A stretch of 64,000 bases of DNA from Stenotrophomonas terrae (GCF_001431465.1 NZ_LDJJ01000002.1:48158-112157); one strand, 5' to 3'; shown: positions 8,365 to 17,738, counted from the first letter of the stretch. Made by a program: numbers and translations. The notes: a model not told the origin generated them from the letters alone.

Positions 8365-10353
8365 ATGGATCGAGCCCGCATGCAATCAATCTTCCGCCTT
8401 GTTTCCCTGCAGCTTTTTGTTGTGGCTACCTTGCTGCTGGGCATGCCCCCACTGGCCTCGGCGCAGACGGCCCGCAAACCCTCGCCTTACGAGTACCGGC
8501 CAGCCAATCCGGCTCCCGCAACCGACAGCGCGCAGGCGCCGGCATATCTGCCACGTATTGGCAGCCGTAATGACTTCATGCGTCTGGCACGGGTCTACAA
8601 CCCCGGCACGCCGCTGGAAATGCCGCACCTTATCTTCACCATCGACCGCCGCGATCCGGCCCGCATCTACTACATCAACACGCCGCGCTACTCCCTGCAT
8701 GAAACCTTCGTGCGCCGTGAACGGCTGGTGGCGCAGTTGGACAAAGCCACGCTCAATGCACAGTACAAGGACCCGCAACGGCGCTTTCTGTTCGGCACCG
8801 TCAGCTGGCAACGCGACCTGCCCGGCTATACCTATGAGTTCTGGGAAGGCGACCAGCTGACCCCGGCCTTGTTGCGGCAGACAGACCAACTGGTGCGCGC
8901 ATCGTTCTACGAGGCCATCCGCTTCAAGACAAATTCCACGCTGCACGAACAGACTGCGCGCACTGCCGGCCTGCCCTTCGTTACCCAGGAAGCGTTGCTG
9001 CGCGAGCAGCGTTTCCTGCCCTTGAACACCGGTACCGCCCAAGGCCGCCTGCGCATCATCCGCTCGGTCGAACAGACGACGGATCTTTCGCCGCAGGACA
9101 TCGTGGTACTGGACGAGGTCCCGATCGCCTTGTCGCCGGTGGCCGGCCTAGTCACCCAGCGCCCGTCCACCCTGCTGTCGCACGTCAATCTGCTGGCCAA
9201 GGGCTGGCGTATTCCCAACGTCTATGTGCGTGACGCGCAGGCCGCACTGCGCCAATACGATCGGCAGTGGGTGGAGCTGGACGTCAGCAACAACAATTAC
9301 ACGGTGCGGCCAATTACCCGCCCTGCGCGTACGCCATCGCGGTCGGCGCAAGCCAGCGCGCGCAACCTGCCCCGACCCGATCTCTCGGTGAGCACGCTCA
9401 AGCCCTTGTCGGCCCTGCGCGCCAGGGACAGCAGCCATTGCGGCGTAAAGGCGGCGAACCTGGGCACATTGAAGTCCGCCTTGCCACCCACCGCGCAGGT
9501 GCCGGACGGCTTCTGCGTTCCCTTCTCGCACTACCAGGCAGCAATGCAGCAGCTGCGGATCAGCGAACGGCTGAGTGCATTGCAGCAGCGCCCCGGCTTT
9601 GCCACCGATGCCAAGGTGCGTCGTGACGCACTGACCGAGCTGCGCGCGCAGATCAGCAATGCCACCCCTGATCCAGCGCTGGTGCGCAGCCTGCAATCGC
9701 AATGGCGGGGCCAGCTGCACGGGCGCGGCGTGTTCGTGCGCAGCTCGTCCAATTCCGAGGACCTGCCGAATTTCAGCGGCGCCGGCCTGTATACGACCGT
9801 ACCCAATGTGGTCGGCGCCGACGCGCTGGTGCGCGCGGTACAGACCGTGTGGGCGTCGGTCTACAACTTCGAGGCCTATGAAGCACGCAGTGCCGCCGGG
9901 CTGGGCCAGGACGCAGTGGCAATGGCGGTGCTGGTGCAGTTGGCAGCCCCGTCGGACAGCTCCGGGGTGATGATCACCCGCGATCCATTCGATGCCGGCC
10001 GTCGCCACATCACCTACATCTCGGCCAAGCGCGGCCTCGGCATCCGTGTTGTGGAAGGCAAGCGCCAGGCCGAGCAGGTGATGTACTCGACCTGGTCCAA
10101 GGCGGTGCAGGTCCTGAGCCGCTCGGCCGAGGACACCCAACTGGTTGCCAATGCCAGCGGCGGCGTGCGCGAAGTGGCGATTGCCGGCTCGCGCCAGGTC
10201 TTGACCGATGGCCTGATCGCACGGCTGGCCGCCGTAGGCAGCCGCACCAAGCAGGCGCTGGGCGGGGTGGAACAGGACATCGAGTGGGCCGTTGTCGGCG
10301 ATGACATCCTGATCCTGCAGTCGCGTCCATATGTGGATGGCAGCAGCCGCTGA
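8365..10353 (+). CDS. Exported dikinase-like protein: phosphohistidine-like segment plus PEP-synthase-type ATP-grasp
   Basis: The 662-residue product starts with a signal peptide (hydrophobic FVVATLLLGMPPL, cleavage near ASAQ). Residues 40-225 match nothing recognised. Residues 230-300 resemble the swivelling phosphohistidine domain of PEP-utilising enzymes: DIVVLDEVP, then RPSTLLSHVNLLAKGWRIPNV with a candidate phospho-His at 273. Residues 350-660 are a PPDK/PEP-synthase N-terminal ATP-grasp domain: CGVKAANLG (K362), RSSSNSEDLPNFSGAG (R459), SGVMITRDPFD (539-541) and a final ILQSRPY. No PEP/pyruvate barrel follows. His domain before ATP-grasp is the order of plant glucan-water dikinases, not of PEP synthase. 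The substrate is unknown, and an exported ATP-user is puzzling. The start could also be ATG 8380. Confidence 0.82.
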   Translation: MDRARMQSIFRLVSLQLFVVATLLLGMPPLASAQTARKPSPYEYRPANPAPATDSAQAPAYLPRIGSRNDFMRLARVYNPGTPLEMPHLIFTIDRRDPARIYYINTPRYSLHETFVRRERLVAQLDKATLNAQYKDPQRRFLFGTVSWQRDLPGYTYEFWEGDQLTPALLRQTDQLVRASFYEAIRFKTNSTLHEQTARTAGLPFVTQEALLREQRFLPLNTGTAQGRLRIIRSVEQTTDLSPQDIVVLDEVPIALSPVAGLVTQRPSTLLSHVNLLAKGWRIPNVYVRDAQAALRQYDRQWVELDVSNNNYTVRPITRPARTPSRSAQASARNLPRPDLSVSTLKPLSALRARDSSHCGVKAANLGTLKSALPPTAQVPDGFCVPFSHYQAAMQQLRISERLSALQQRPGFATDAKVRRDALTELRAQISNATPDPALVRSLQSQWRGQLHGRGVFVRSSSNSEDLPNFSGAGLYTTVPNVVGADALVRAVQTVWASVYNFEAYEARSAAGLGQDAVAMAVLVQLAAPSDSSGVMITRDPFDAGRRHITYISAKRGLGIRVVEGKRQAEQVMYSTWSKAVQVLSRSAEDTQLVANASGGVREVAIAGSRQVLTDGLIARLAAVGSRTKQALGGVEQDIEWAVVGDDILILQSRPYVDGSSR

Positions 10354-10465
10354 CCGGCCCCAACCGGAACACCATGCCCAGCAAGCAATGCGATGATGCG
10401 CGCATGTGCCCGCCACGGCTTGCATCCTTGATCCGCATCCTCCGCCACACGGGAACCCAAACGCC

Positions 10466-10738
10466 ATGACCTTCTGGCTTGTGACAACTGCCGTCAGTAT
10501 TGGCTTCGGCTGGATTGCCAGCAGGGTTTGCCGGCAGGCCTGGCTTGCCGTTGTGATTGCCGCCCTGTTGGGCGGCCTGCTCGCGCCCTGGCTTGGCCTG
10601 CGCTTTGTCTGGGACGTGACCGGCCACCGCGATGCGCAGGACGGTCTTGCCTTCCTGATCGGCCCGCTGGTGAGCGTGCCGGTCGCTTGCATCGCTGCTT
10701 ACTGTTTCCAGCGTTTGCGCCGCAGCGCAGGCCGTTGA
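10466..10738 (+). CDS. Small hypothetical membrane protein
   Basis: This 90-residue protein has three likely membrane segments (about residues 1-20, 25-45 and 60-82) and a basic C-terminal tail. No family was recognised. It lies 112 bases after the dikinase-like gene on the same strand and may be co-transcribed with it, since no terminator separates them. ATG 10466 is the first Met that gives a clean hydrophobic N-terminus. Confidence 0.6.
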   Translation: MTFWLVTTAVSIGFGWIASRVCRQAWLAVVIAALLGGLLAPWLGLRFVWDVTGHRDAQDGLAFLIGPLVSVPVACIAAYCFQRLRRSAGR

Positions 10739-10771
10739 TGGCCACGCGTTGGGGTGTTGTGCAGCCGCAAT

Positions 10772-10799
10772 GACAGCGGAGCCTGTTGGCCCCGCTGTC
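10772..10799. terminator. Hairpin between converging genes
   Basis: The inverted repeat GACAGCGGaGCC...GGCcCCGCTGTC lies between the end of the small membrane-protein gene and the end of cydC, which converge here. The stem is strong but neither side has a long T-run, so it is a possible bidirectional terminator only. Confidence 0.45.
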
Positions 10800-10807
10800 G
10801 CCGTGGC

Positions 10808-12475
10808 TTATTGCAGGTCCAAACGCCCCTGCTGCAAGCGGTACTCACGCTGCACCACCCCTTCGGGCAAGCGGTCGTGGGTGATCATCAACAGGCTGCG
10901 CTGGCCAACGGCGGCGGCAAGATCAACCAGCAAGGCATGCGCGGTATCCACATCCAGGCCTTCGGTGGGTTCATCCAGCACCATGATTGGTGCATTGCGC
11001 AGCAAGGCTCGCGCCAAGGCCAAACGCCGCGCCTGGCCCGCCGACATGGTGGCGCCATTCTCGCCAACCCAGGCCTCAAGCCCGCCTTGCTGCTGCGCCC
11101 AGTCACCCAGTCGCACCTGCGCCAGCACGTCCCATAGCGCAGCGTCGCTGGCCTGTGGATCACCCAGACGCAGGTTCTCGGCAATGCTGCCGGCAAACAC
11201 CGGTGCGCCCTGTGGCAACCAGGCAATCTGCCGATACCACTGATCCTGGGCGAACTCACGAAGGTCCACGCCACCAAAGCGCACGCTGCCTTGCTGCGGA
11301 TCCCACAGCCGCAGCAGCAAGGCCGACAAGGTGGTCTTGCCGCAGCCGCTGTCGCCGCGGATCGCGATGCGATCCCCCGGTACCAGCTGCAGGTCCACAC
11401 CATCCAGCAAGCGCCGCGTTTCGCCCGGCCAGGCAAACACCACCTGCTCGAATGTCACCGCAACCGCGCATTCCGGCACCGTGTGCGGCTGCGCAGGCTC
11501 CTGCACGGCCGGCGGCTGGTCGACGATCTGCCGCAGCCGCTTGCCGGCGACCCGCGCCGACTGCAAGGCCTGCCAGGCAATGCCGCTGCCTGCAGCCACT
11601 TCCAGCAGGGCCACGGTCAGGAATACCAGCGTAGCCGCGAATGCTGCTTGCACCTGGCCCGCCTGAAACGCAGACAGGGCCAGCCACAACATCGCCAACA
11701 AGCCCAGCCCGGCGATGGACGAATGCAGTACGTTGCCGCCGATCAGCCGACGACGACGACGTTGGTCGCTGCGCGCCAGCTGCTGCGCTGCTGCATCCAC
11801 GCGCAGGGTCCAGTCGTCGCGCGCATCCAGCGCGGTCAGGTCGGCCACGCCTTCCAGCCCTTCAAACGCCAGCGTGCGCAGGCTGGCGCGCTGTTGTGCG
11901 CGCTTGGCCTCGACCGCATCGCCGCGGCGCACCGCAAATACCGGCACGCCAATGCCGACCAGCAGCGCCAGCAGCAGCAACAGCACGGCCGCCGGCCAAT
12001 AAATCAGGCCCGCAGCCAGCACCGTTGCCAGCGCGATGCCAGCCAAGGCCAGCAAGGGACTGATGGCACGCACCATCAAGCCATCGACTTCACCGATGTC
12101 GGTGATCAGCCGTGCCAGCAGTTCGCCGGTACGGCTGCTGCCCAGGCGCGCGGGTGCCAACGGCAGTGCACGCTGGAAGAACCACACACGCAGGTCGCGG
12201 GCGATGCGCAGGGTTGCATCGTGGCCGACCAGCTTTTCGAAATAGCGCGAAACAATGCGCGCCATCGTCAACGCACGAATGCCGGCCGAGGGCGAGAAGA
12301 AGTTGAAGGTGCTGCCCATGCCCAAGGCGCCAGCCAGCGCCGCAGCAGTGAGGAAGCCGCCGGACAGCCCGAGCAGGCCAACCCCGGCCAACATGGTGGT
12401 GAACAGCAGCAAGGTTGCCAGCAGCAGGCGCCAGCGATGGCGCTTGAACACATCACGCATGGTCTGTGGCTTCAT
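10808..12475 (-). CDS. cydC: Thiol/heme ABC exporter subunit CydC
   Basis: CydC pairs with CydD to form an ABC transporter needed for cytochrome bd assembly; it exports reductant such as glutathione and cysteine and binds heme. The 555-residue product has six N-terminal membrane helices and an ATPase domain with Walker A GDSGCGKTT (K380), a signature region MSAGQARRLALARAL and Walker B IMVLDEPTEGLD. It overlaps the cydD stop by 4 bases (ATGA), and the pair diverges from cydABX, a well-known functional link. Confidence 0.95.
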   Translation of the reverse strand: MKPQTMRDVFKRHRWRLLLATLLLFTTMLAGVGLLGLSGGFLTAAALAGALGMGSTFNFFSPSAGIRALTMARIVSRYFEKLVGHDATLRIARDLRVWFFQRALPLAPARLGSSRTGELLARLITDIGEVDGLMVRAISPLLALAGIALATVLAAGLIYWPAAVLLLLLALLVGIGVPVFAVRRGDAVEAKRAQQRASLRTLAFEGLEGVADLTALDARDDWTLRVDAAAQQLARSDQRRRRRLIGGNVLHSSIAGLGLLAMLWLALSAFQAGQVQAAFAATLVFLTVALLEVAAGSGIAWQALQSARVAGKRLRQIVDQPPAVQEPAQPHTVPECAVAVTFEQVVFAWPGETRRLLDGVDLQLVPGDRIAIRGDSGCGKTTLSALLLRLWDPQQGSVRFGGVDLREFAQDQWYRQIAWLPQGAPVFAGSIAENLRLGDPQASDAALWDVLAQVRLGDWAQQQGGLEAWVGENGATMSAGQARRLALARALLRNAPIMVLDEPTEGLDVDTAHALLVDLAAAVGQRSLLMITHDRLPEGVVQREYRLQQGRLDLQ

Positions 12476-14190
12476 GCGTTCCCTCCCTGCGCCTGCTGCA
12501 CCGAGGCCTGCAGTTCGATGACCTGGTCGGCCCAGCGCATTGCCACCTCGCTGTGGGTGGCCATCAACACGGTGCGGCCACGCGTATGCGCGGCCAGGGC
12601 CTGCAGCAGGTCAGCTTCGGTCTGCGGATCGAGAAAGGCCGTGGGCTCATCGAGCAGGAACAGGTCCGGCTCCAGCAGCAACAGCCGCGCCAAGCCTATC
12701 CGCCGTGCTTCACCGCCGGACAGGCCGAAGCCGCGTTCGCCGATCACCGTATCCAGACCCAGCGGCAGGTGCTGGGCAAAGCGCATCACCTGGGCCACTT
12801 CGGCCACCGCCTGCAACCGCACCGCGCTGACAGCAGGGTCGGCCAGGCGCAGGTTGTCGGCAATCGAGCCATGGAACAGATAGGGCCGCTGCCCGGCATA
12901 GCCGATCCGCACACCATCGCGCACCACGATGCGGCCTTCGCGTGGCGGCAGCCAGCCCGCCAGCGCTTCCAGCAAGGTGCTCTTGCCACTGCCACTGGGG
13001 CCAACCAGGGCTAGCCGTTGGCCGTCGCCGATCTCCAGCGAGAACCCGCGCACTACATCATGTGCCGCGCCCTGTGGCCGCAGCGTTGCGGCCTGCACCG
13101 AAACCAACGGGGCATGCAGTTGCGCCGGCTCCGGTGCCACCAATGGCGCTGCGACGGTGGTGGCTGCTGTTGCATCCTGGTCATCGGCCAGCAGACGTTC
13201 GACCTCGGCCGCCGCTGCCAGCGCATTGGCACGGTCGTGGTAATGCGCGGCCAGACGCCGCAGCGGCGCATAGAACTCCGGTGCCAGCAGCAGGCAGAAC
13301 ATGCCGGTGCCCAGGGTCGGCACCACCGCATGCAGCGACATCAGGCCCAGATAGCTCAGGCCCAGGTACAGGGCCACCATCGCGACACTTACCGAGGCGA
13401 AGAATTCCAGCACGGTCGAGGACAGGAAGGCGATGCGCAGCACCTTCATGGTCCGCTCGCGCACGCCATCAGCAGCAGCGGCAACACCTTCCAGCTCGGC
13501 CTCACCACGGCCATACAGGCGCAGTAGCCCCAGCCCCTTGATGCGGTCGGCAAAGTGGCCGCTCATGCGCGCCAGCTCACCGAGCTGGGCGCGGCCGGCA
13601 GCTTCGGCGCCCCAACCCACCAGCATCATGAAGAACGGCACCAGCGGCGCAGTGAAGATGAAGATCAGCGCCACCACCCAGTCCACATAGGCCACGGCCG
13701 CGGCAATCAGCAGCGGCACCACCACTACTTCCACCCGCACCGGCTGGAAACCGGCGTAATAACCCTCGATGGCGTCGCCATGTGACAGCAGCAGCTCGCC
13801 CAGCTCGCCGCTGCGCTGACGCCGCAGCCACAACGGTCCGCGCGCCATCAACCGCCGGTACACCTGTTCGCGCAAGGCCAGCTTGGCGGTATCGGCAACC
13901 TTGCCGGCGGCGGTCTGTGCCAGCCCGCCGAGCAGGCTGCGCAGCAGTAGAACTACTGCCAATACCCAGAAACCGCGAATTACCTGTACCCAATTCAGTT
14001 GTTCCACGACTATGCTCTGGATAAGCCAGGCAATGGCGCCCGCCTGCACGATCAGCAGCGCACCGGAAGCACAGACGGCCAAGGCCGCCAAACGCTGCTG
14101 GGTACGGGCACCGGACGCCAGAGTCGCCAGCCATTGCTGTTGCTGGCGGCGTTGCTGCTGCGCTGCGTTGGAATGTGGAACTTCGCTCAA
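12472..14190 (-). CDS. cydD: Thiol/heme ABC exporter subunit CydD
   Basis: CydD is the partner half-transporter of CydC. It has six membrane helices followed by an ATPase domain: Walker A VGPSGSGKST, signature LSGGEARRIGLARLL, Walker B LFLLDEPTAFLD. No ATG lies near the expected N-terminus. The frame stays open upstream to 14421, but that would run across the cyd control region and into cydA on the other strand. A TTG at 14190 (SEVPHSN...) gives 572 residues, close to the family norm, although its Shine-Dalgarno is weak. Walker Lys is residue 403 with this start. Confidence 0.92.
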   Translation of the reverse strand: MSEVPHSNAAQQQRRQQQQWLATLASGARTQQRLAALAVCASGALLIVQAGAIAWLIQSIVVEQLNWVQVIRGFWVLAVVLLLRSLLGGLAQTAAGKVADTAKLALREQVYRRLMARGPLWLRRQRSGELGELLLSHGDAIEGYYAGFQPVRVEVVVVPLLIAAAVAYVDWVVALIFIFTAPLVPFFMMLVGWGAEAAGRAQLGELARMSGHFADRIKGLGLLRLYGRGEAELEGVAAAADGVRERTMKVLRIAFLSSTVLEFFASVSVAMVALYLGLSYLGLMSLHAVVPTLGTGMFCLLLAPEFYAPLRRLAAHYHDRANALAAAAEVERLLADDQDATAATTVAAPLVAPEPAQLHAPLVSVQAATLRPQGAAHDVVRGFSLEIGDGQRLALVGPSGSGKSTLLEALAGWLPPREGRIVVRDGVRIGYAGQRPYLFHGSIADNLRLADPAVSAVRLQAVAEVAQVMRFAQHLPLGLDTVIGERGFGLSGGEARRIGLARLLLLEPDLFLLDEPTAFLDPQTEADLLQALAAHTRGRTVLMATHSEVAMRWADQVIELQASVQQAQGGNA

Positions 14191-14286
14191 GACTGATAAC
14201 TCAGGTGAAGGAGAACTACGTGATTGTAAGCAAGCCGTACCCCGCCTGCCGGTCCCGCACCATCGGCGTTGGACAGCCAGCCCACA

Positions 14287-14300
14287 TTGATCCAGATCAA
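14287..14300. promoter_or_regulatory. FNR/Anr-type box
   Basis: TTGATCCAGATCAA is an exact match to the FNR/Anr consensus TTGAT-N4-ATCAA. It lies 90 bases upstream of cydA. A TSS about 41 bases downstream of its centre (near 14335) would make it a class II activating site, with GAGTAT or TATCGC (14323-14331) as a possible -10. It is also within 100 bases of the cydD start, so it may serve both divergent operons. Oxygen-limited induction of cytochrome bd is established for such sites. Confidence 0.75.
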
Positions 14301-14390
14301 GGCATTGGCAGGGATGAACAGGGAGTATCGCCGGCATAGAACCCCTTCCCGCCACACCATGACGCCCAATTCCCACGAGGTAACCAGGCC

Positions 14391-15977
14391 ATGATCGACT
14401 CAACAGTCGTAGAACTGTCACGTCTACAGTTCGCGCTGACCGCGATGTACCACTTCATTTTCGTCCCGCTCACGCTGGGGCTCTCTTTCATGATCGCGAT
14501 CATGGAGAGCGTCTATGTGATGACCGGCAAGGATGTCTGGCGCCGGATGACCCTGTTCTGGGGCGTGCTGTTCGGCATCAACTTCGCCATGGGTGTGGGT
14601 ACCGGCATCGTGATGGAGTTCCAGTTCGGCATGAACTGGTCCTATTACAGCCACTATGTGGGTGACATCTTCGGTGCGCCGCTGGCCATCGAGGGGCTGA
14701 TGGCGTTCTTCCTGGAAGCGACCTTCATCGGCCTGTTCTTCTTCGGCTGGGGCCGCCTGTCCAAGGTGCAGCATTTGACCGTGACCTGGCTGATGGCGCT
14801 GGGCACCAATCTGTCGGCCTTGTGGATCCTGATCGCCAACGGCTGGATGCAGTACCCGGTGGGTGCGGTGTTCAACCCGGAAACGATGCGCATGGAAGTG
14901 GTGGATTTCGCCGCCGTGCTGTTGAACCCGGTAGCCCAGGCCAAGTTCGTGCACACCGTTTCGGCCGGTTACGTGGCTGGCGCGATGTTCGTGATGTCGA
15001 TCTCGGCGTTCTTCATGCTGCGCGGCAAGCACCGCGAAATTGCCCGCCGCTCGTTCGCGGTGGCCTCGGCCTTCGGCCTGCTGGCATCGATCTCGGTGGC
15101 CGTGCTGGGTGATGAATCCGGCTATGCCACGGCGGAAAACCAGAAGATGAAGCTGGCCGCCATCGAAGGCATGTGGCACACCCATCCGGCACCGGCACCG
15201 TTCACTGCCTTCGGCATCCCGAACCAGCAGGAACAGCGCAACGATTTCGAAGTGCAGATTCCGTACGTGATGGGCCTGATCGCCACGCGTTCGCTGGACG
15301 AGGAAATCCCCGGCATCCTGGACCTGGTCAAGCAGGCCGAAGGTCGCGTCAAGGGTGGCCAGATCGCCTACGCCGCACTGGAGCGCATCCGCGCCGACAA
15401 GAGCGACGTCGAAGCCCGCGAGATCTTTGACCGTCATTGGCAGGATCTGGGCCACGGCCTGCTGCTCAAGCGTTACCGCGACGACATCGAGAACGCCACC
15501 CCTGAGCAGATTGCCCAGGCCGCGCTGGACACGGTGCCCACGGTTGGCCCGCTGTTCTGGACCTTCCGCGTCATGGTTGGCCTCGGCATCTACATGATCG
15601 GCTTCTTCGCGCTGGCCTTCTATTACTCGTGCCGCAACAACTTCGAGCACAAGCGCACCTTCCTGCGGGTGGCCCTGTGGTCGCTGCCGGCACCGTGGAT
15701 CGCCATTGAATGCGGTTGGTTCATCGCCGAGTACGGCCGTCAGCCGTGGGCGGTGGATGGCGTGCTGCCGACCTTCTATGCCGCTTCCGGGCTGGCCGTT
15801 TACGAAATCCTGGCAACGCTGATCGGCTTCACCGCGCTGTACACGGTGCTGCTGGTGATCGAAGTCAAGCTGATGCTCAAGGCCATCCGCAAGGGCCCGG
15901 ACGAAATCCTGCCCTCGCTGCAGCACCCGGCCGTCGCAACCCACCACGCCAATGCCCCCGGCAACGGCCAGGCATAA
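14391..15977 (+). CDS. cydA: Cytochrome bd ubiquinol oxidase subunit I
   Basis: Subunit I carries hemes b558, b595 and d and the quinol site of the high-affinity terminal oxidase, in the inner membrane. The 528-residue product has nine or so helices. The b595 ligand region is AMYHFIF (H21), the conserved Glu helix reads MAFFLEATFIG, and FWTFRVMVGLG covers the Met ligand region. The length and extended loop around residues 250-370 indicate the long-Q-loop (E. coli-like) class. It is followed by cydB and cydX with short gaps; all three form one operon. Confidence 0.97.
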   Translation: MIDSTVVELSRLQFALTAMYHFIFVPLTLGLSFMIAIMESVYVMTGKDVWRRMTLFWGVLFGINFAMGVGTGIVMEFQFGMNWSYYSHYVGDIFGAPLAIEGLMAFFLEATFIGLFFFGWGRLSKVQHLTVTWLMALGTNLSALWILIANGWMQYPVGAVFNPETMRMEVVDFAAVLLNPVAQAKFVHTVSAGYVAGAMFVMSISAFFMLRGKHREIARRSFAVASAFGLLASISVAVLGDESGYATAENQKMKLAAIEGMWHTHPAPAPFTAFGIPNQQEQRNDFEVQIPYVMGLIATRSLDEEIPGILDLVKQAEGRVKGGQIAYAALERIRADKSDVEAREIFDRHWQDLGHGLLLKRYRDDIENATPEQIAQAALDTVPTVGPLFWTFRVMVGLGIYMIGFFALAFYYSCRNNFEHKRTFLRVALWSLPAPWIAIECGWFIAEYGRQPWAVDGVLPTFYAASGLAVYEILATLIGFTALYTVLLVIEVKLMLKAIRKGPDEILPSLQHPAVATHHANAPGNGQA

Positions 15978-15992
15978 GGCAGGAGAACACTC

Positions 15993-17144
15993 ATGGAATT
16001 CATTCTTCTGGACTACACAACGCTACGCGTGATCTGGTGGTTGCTGTTGGGCATCCTGCTGATCGGCTTCGCGGTAATGGACGGTTTCGATCTGGGCGTT
16101 GGCACCTTGCTGCCGTTCGTGGCCAAGACCGATGAAGAACGCCGCCTGGTGATCAACACCATCGGCCCGGTCTGGGAAGGCAACCAGGTGTGGCTGGTGC
16201 TCGGTGGCGGTGCGATCTTCGCCGCCTGGCCGCCGCTGTATGCGGTGAGCTTCTCCGGCTTCTACCTGGCGATGTTCCTGATCCTGTTCGCACTGATCCT
16301 GCGCCCGGTCGGCTTCAAGTACCGCAGCAAGCTGCCTTCCCAGCGCTGGCGCAACAACTGGGACAAGGCGCTGTTTGTCGGCGGCTTCATCCCGGCGCTG
16401 ATCATGGGCGTGGCCGTTGGCAACGTGCTGCTGGGCGTGCCGTATCACTTCGACGACACCCAGCGCGTGTTCTATACCGGCAACCTGCTGGGCCTGCTGA
16501 CCCCGTTCGCACTGCTCGCTGGCCTGGTCAGCGTGGCAATGCTGGTCTCGCACGGCGCGGCAATGCTGGTACTCAAGACCAGCGGCCCGGTCGCCGAGCG
16601 TTCGGCGAAAATCGGCAGCATCGCCGCCATTGCCTCGTTCGTGCTGTTCGCACTTGCGGGTGCCTGGGTTGCCTTCGGCCTGCCGGGTTACCAGATCACC
16701 TCGCAGGTGGTTACCGACGGGGCAAGCAATCCACTGCTGAAGACCGCTGAGTTCTCCGCCGCGGGTGGCTGGCTGCACAACTACAGCACGATGCCGGCCA
16801 CGATCCTGGCGCCGGTGGTGGGCCTGCTCGGTGCGTTGGCCAGTGCGGTGTTGCTGCGCAAGCGTCGTGGTGGCCTGGCCTTCCTTGCCTCGGGCGCTTC
16901 CATTGCCGGCATCATCCTTACCGTCGGCTTTGCGATCTTCCCGTTCCTGCTGCCCTCCTCCACCAGCCCGGGCTCGAGCCTGACGCTGTGGGATGCATCC
17001 TCCAGCCACCTGACGCTGTGGGTGATGCTGCTGGCAACCGGCCTGTTCCTGCCAATCATCATTGCCTACACCAGCTGGGTGTACCGCGTCATGAAGGGCA
17101 AGACCACGCTGGAAGAAATGGGTGAAAACCCGAACGCCTACTGA
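15993..17144 (+). CDS. cydB: Cytochrome bd ubiquinol oxidase subunit II
   Basis: Subunit II of cytochrome bd is a membrane protein of 383 residues with about eight helices. Family signatures include MDGFDLGVGTL near residue 29 and GPVWEGNQVWLVLGGGAIFAAWP, which spans the conserved W-E-G-N region near residue 56. The start follows an AGGAG Shine-Dalgarno 15 bases after cydA. Length is typical (about 380). Confidence 0.97.
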   Translation: MEFILLDYTTLRVIWWLLLGILLIGFAVMDGFDLGVGTLLPFVAKTDEERRLVINTIGPVWEGNQVWLVLGGGAIFAAWPPLYAVSFSGFYLAMFLILFALILRPVGFKYRSKLPSQRWRNNWDKALFVGGFIPALIMGVAVGNVLLGVPYHFDDTQRVFYTGNLLGLLTPFALLAGLVSVAMLVSHGAAMLVLKTSGPVAERSAKIGSIAAIASFVLFALAGAWVAFGLPGYQITSQVVTDGASNPLLKTAEFSAAGGWLHNYSTMPATILAPVVGLLGALASAVLLRKRRGGLAFLASGASIAGIILTVGFAIFPFLLPSSTSPGSSLTLWDASSSHLTLWVMLLATGLFLPIIIAYTSWVYRVMKGKTTLEEMGENPNAY

Positions 17145-17174
17145 TCCGCAACGACAACATCAAGGAGACAACTC

Positions 17175-17285
17175 ATGTGGTATTTCGCTTGGATTCTGGG
17201 TGCAGGCCTCGCTGCGACGGTCGCCATCCTCAACGGCATGTGGTTTGAAGCGCGCGAAGCAAACAAGATCGATGCAAACCGCTAA
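17175..17285 (+). CDS. cydX: Cytochrome bd small subunit CydX
   Basis: This 36-residue protein begins MWYFAWILGAGLAATVA, the hallmark of CydX/YbgT, a single-helix subunit that stabilises the hemes of cytochrome bd. It has one membrane helix (residues 4-24) and a charged tail containing the conserved Glu (FEARE). It starts 30 bases after cydB behind a clear AAGGAGA ribosome-binding site. It is short enough to be missed by gene finders. Confidence 0.93.
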   Translation: MWYFAWILGAGLAATVAILNGMWFEAREANKIDANR

Positions 17286-17345
17286 AAAACCGTGTGAAGG
17301 TATTGCCAAAACGCCGGACTGAGCGTATCTTTCCGGCTCCCTTCG

Positions 17346-17422
<77 letters not shown>

Positions 17423-17435
17423 AGGGTCGGAACTA

Positions 17436-17471
17436 GCCTGGAACAACGGCAACGTTGTCCAGGCTTTTTAT
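17436..17471 (+). terminator. Rho-independent terminator after first tRNA-Pro
   Basis: The stem GCCTGGAaCAACG / CGTTGTCCAGGC with a short loop is followed by TTTTTATT, a standard intrinsic terminator. It separates the two tRNA genes, so the second needs its own promoter. Confidence 0.85.
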
Positions 17472-17540
17472 TCGCCGGCACACAGTTGTCGGAAGTCAAC
17501 GCACCACGCCCTGCAGGCAGCGTTGGCTGAACAAAATAAC

Positions 17541-17569
17541 TTGCAGGGCACGAGGTTCACCGCTATCAT
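17541..17569 (+). promoter_or_regulatory. Sigma70 promoter of second tRNA-Pro
   Basis: TTGCAG (17541-17546) and TATCAT (17564-17569) are separated by exactly 17 bases and followed by a GC-rich discriminator (AGGCGGC), typical of stable-RNA promoters under stringent control. Transcription would start around 17576, just before the mature tRNA end at 17582. Confidence 0.7.
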
Positions 17570-17581
17570 AGGCGGCTCCTT

Positions 17582-17658
<77 letters not shown>

Positions 17659-17664
17659 ATTTGA

Positions 17665-17696
17665 CAAAAGCCGGCCTCTGGTCGGCTTTTGTTTTT
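17665..17696 (+). terminator. Rho-independent terminator after second tRNA-Pro
   Basis: CAAAAGCCGgcctctggtCGGCTTTTG followed by TTTTTGG forms a strong hairpin with a T-run, 6 bases after the tRNA and before the MFS gene. Confidence 0.85.
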
Positions 17697-17738
17697 GGTG
17701 GGTTTCAAGCGACGCCACCCACCGCGTCGGAGTAAGCC

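Noticed and set aside
14191..14421. Longer CydD N-terminus
   Set aside because: It would cover the FNR box and the first codons of cydA on the opposite strand, and the translated sequence is unlike CydD.
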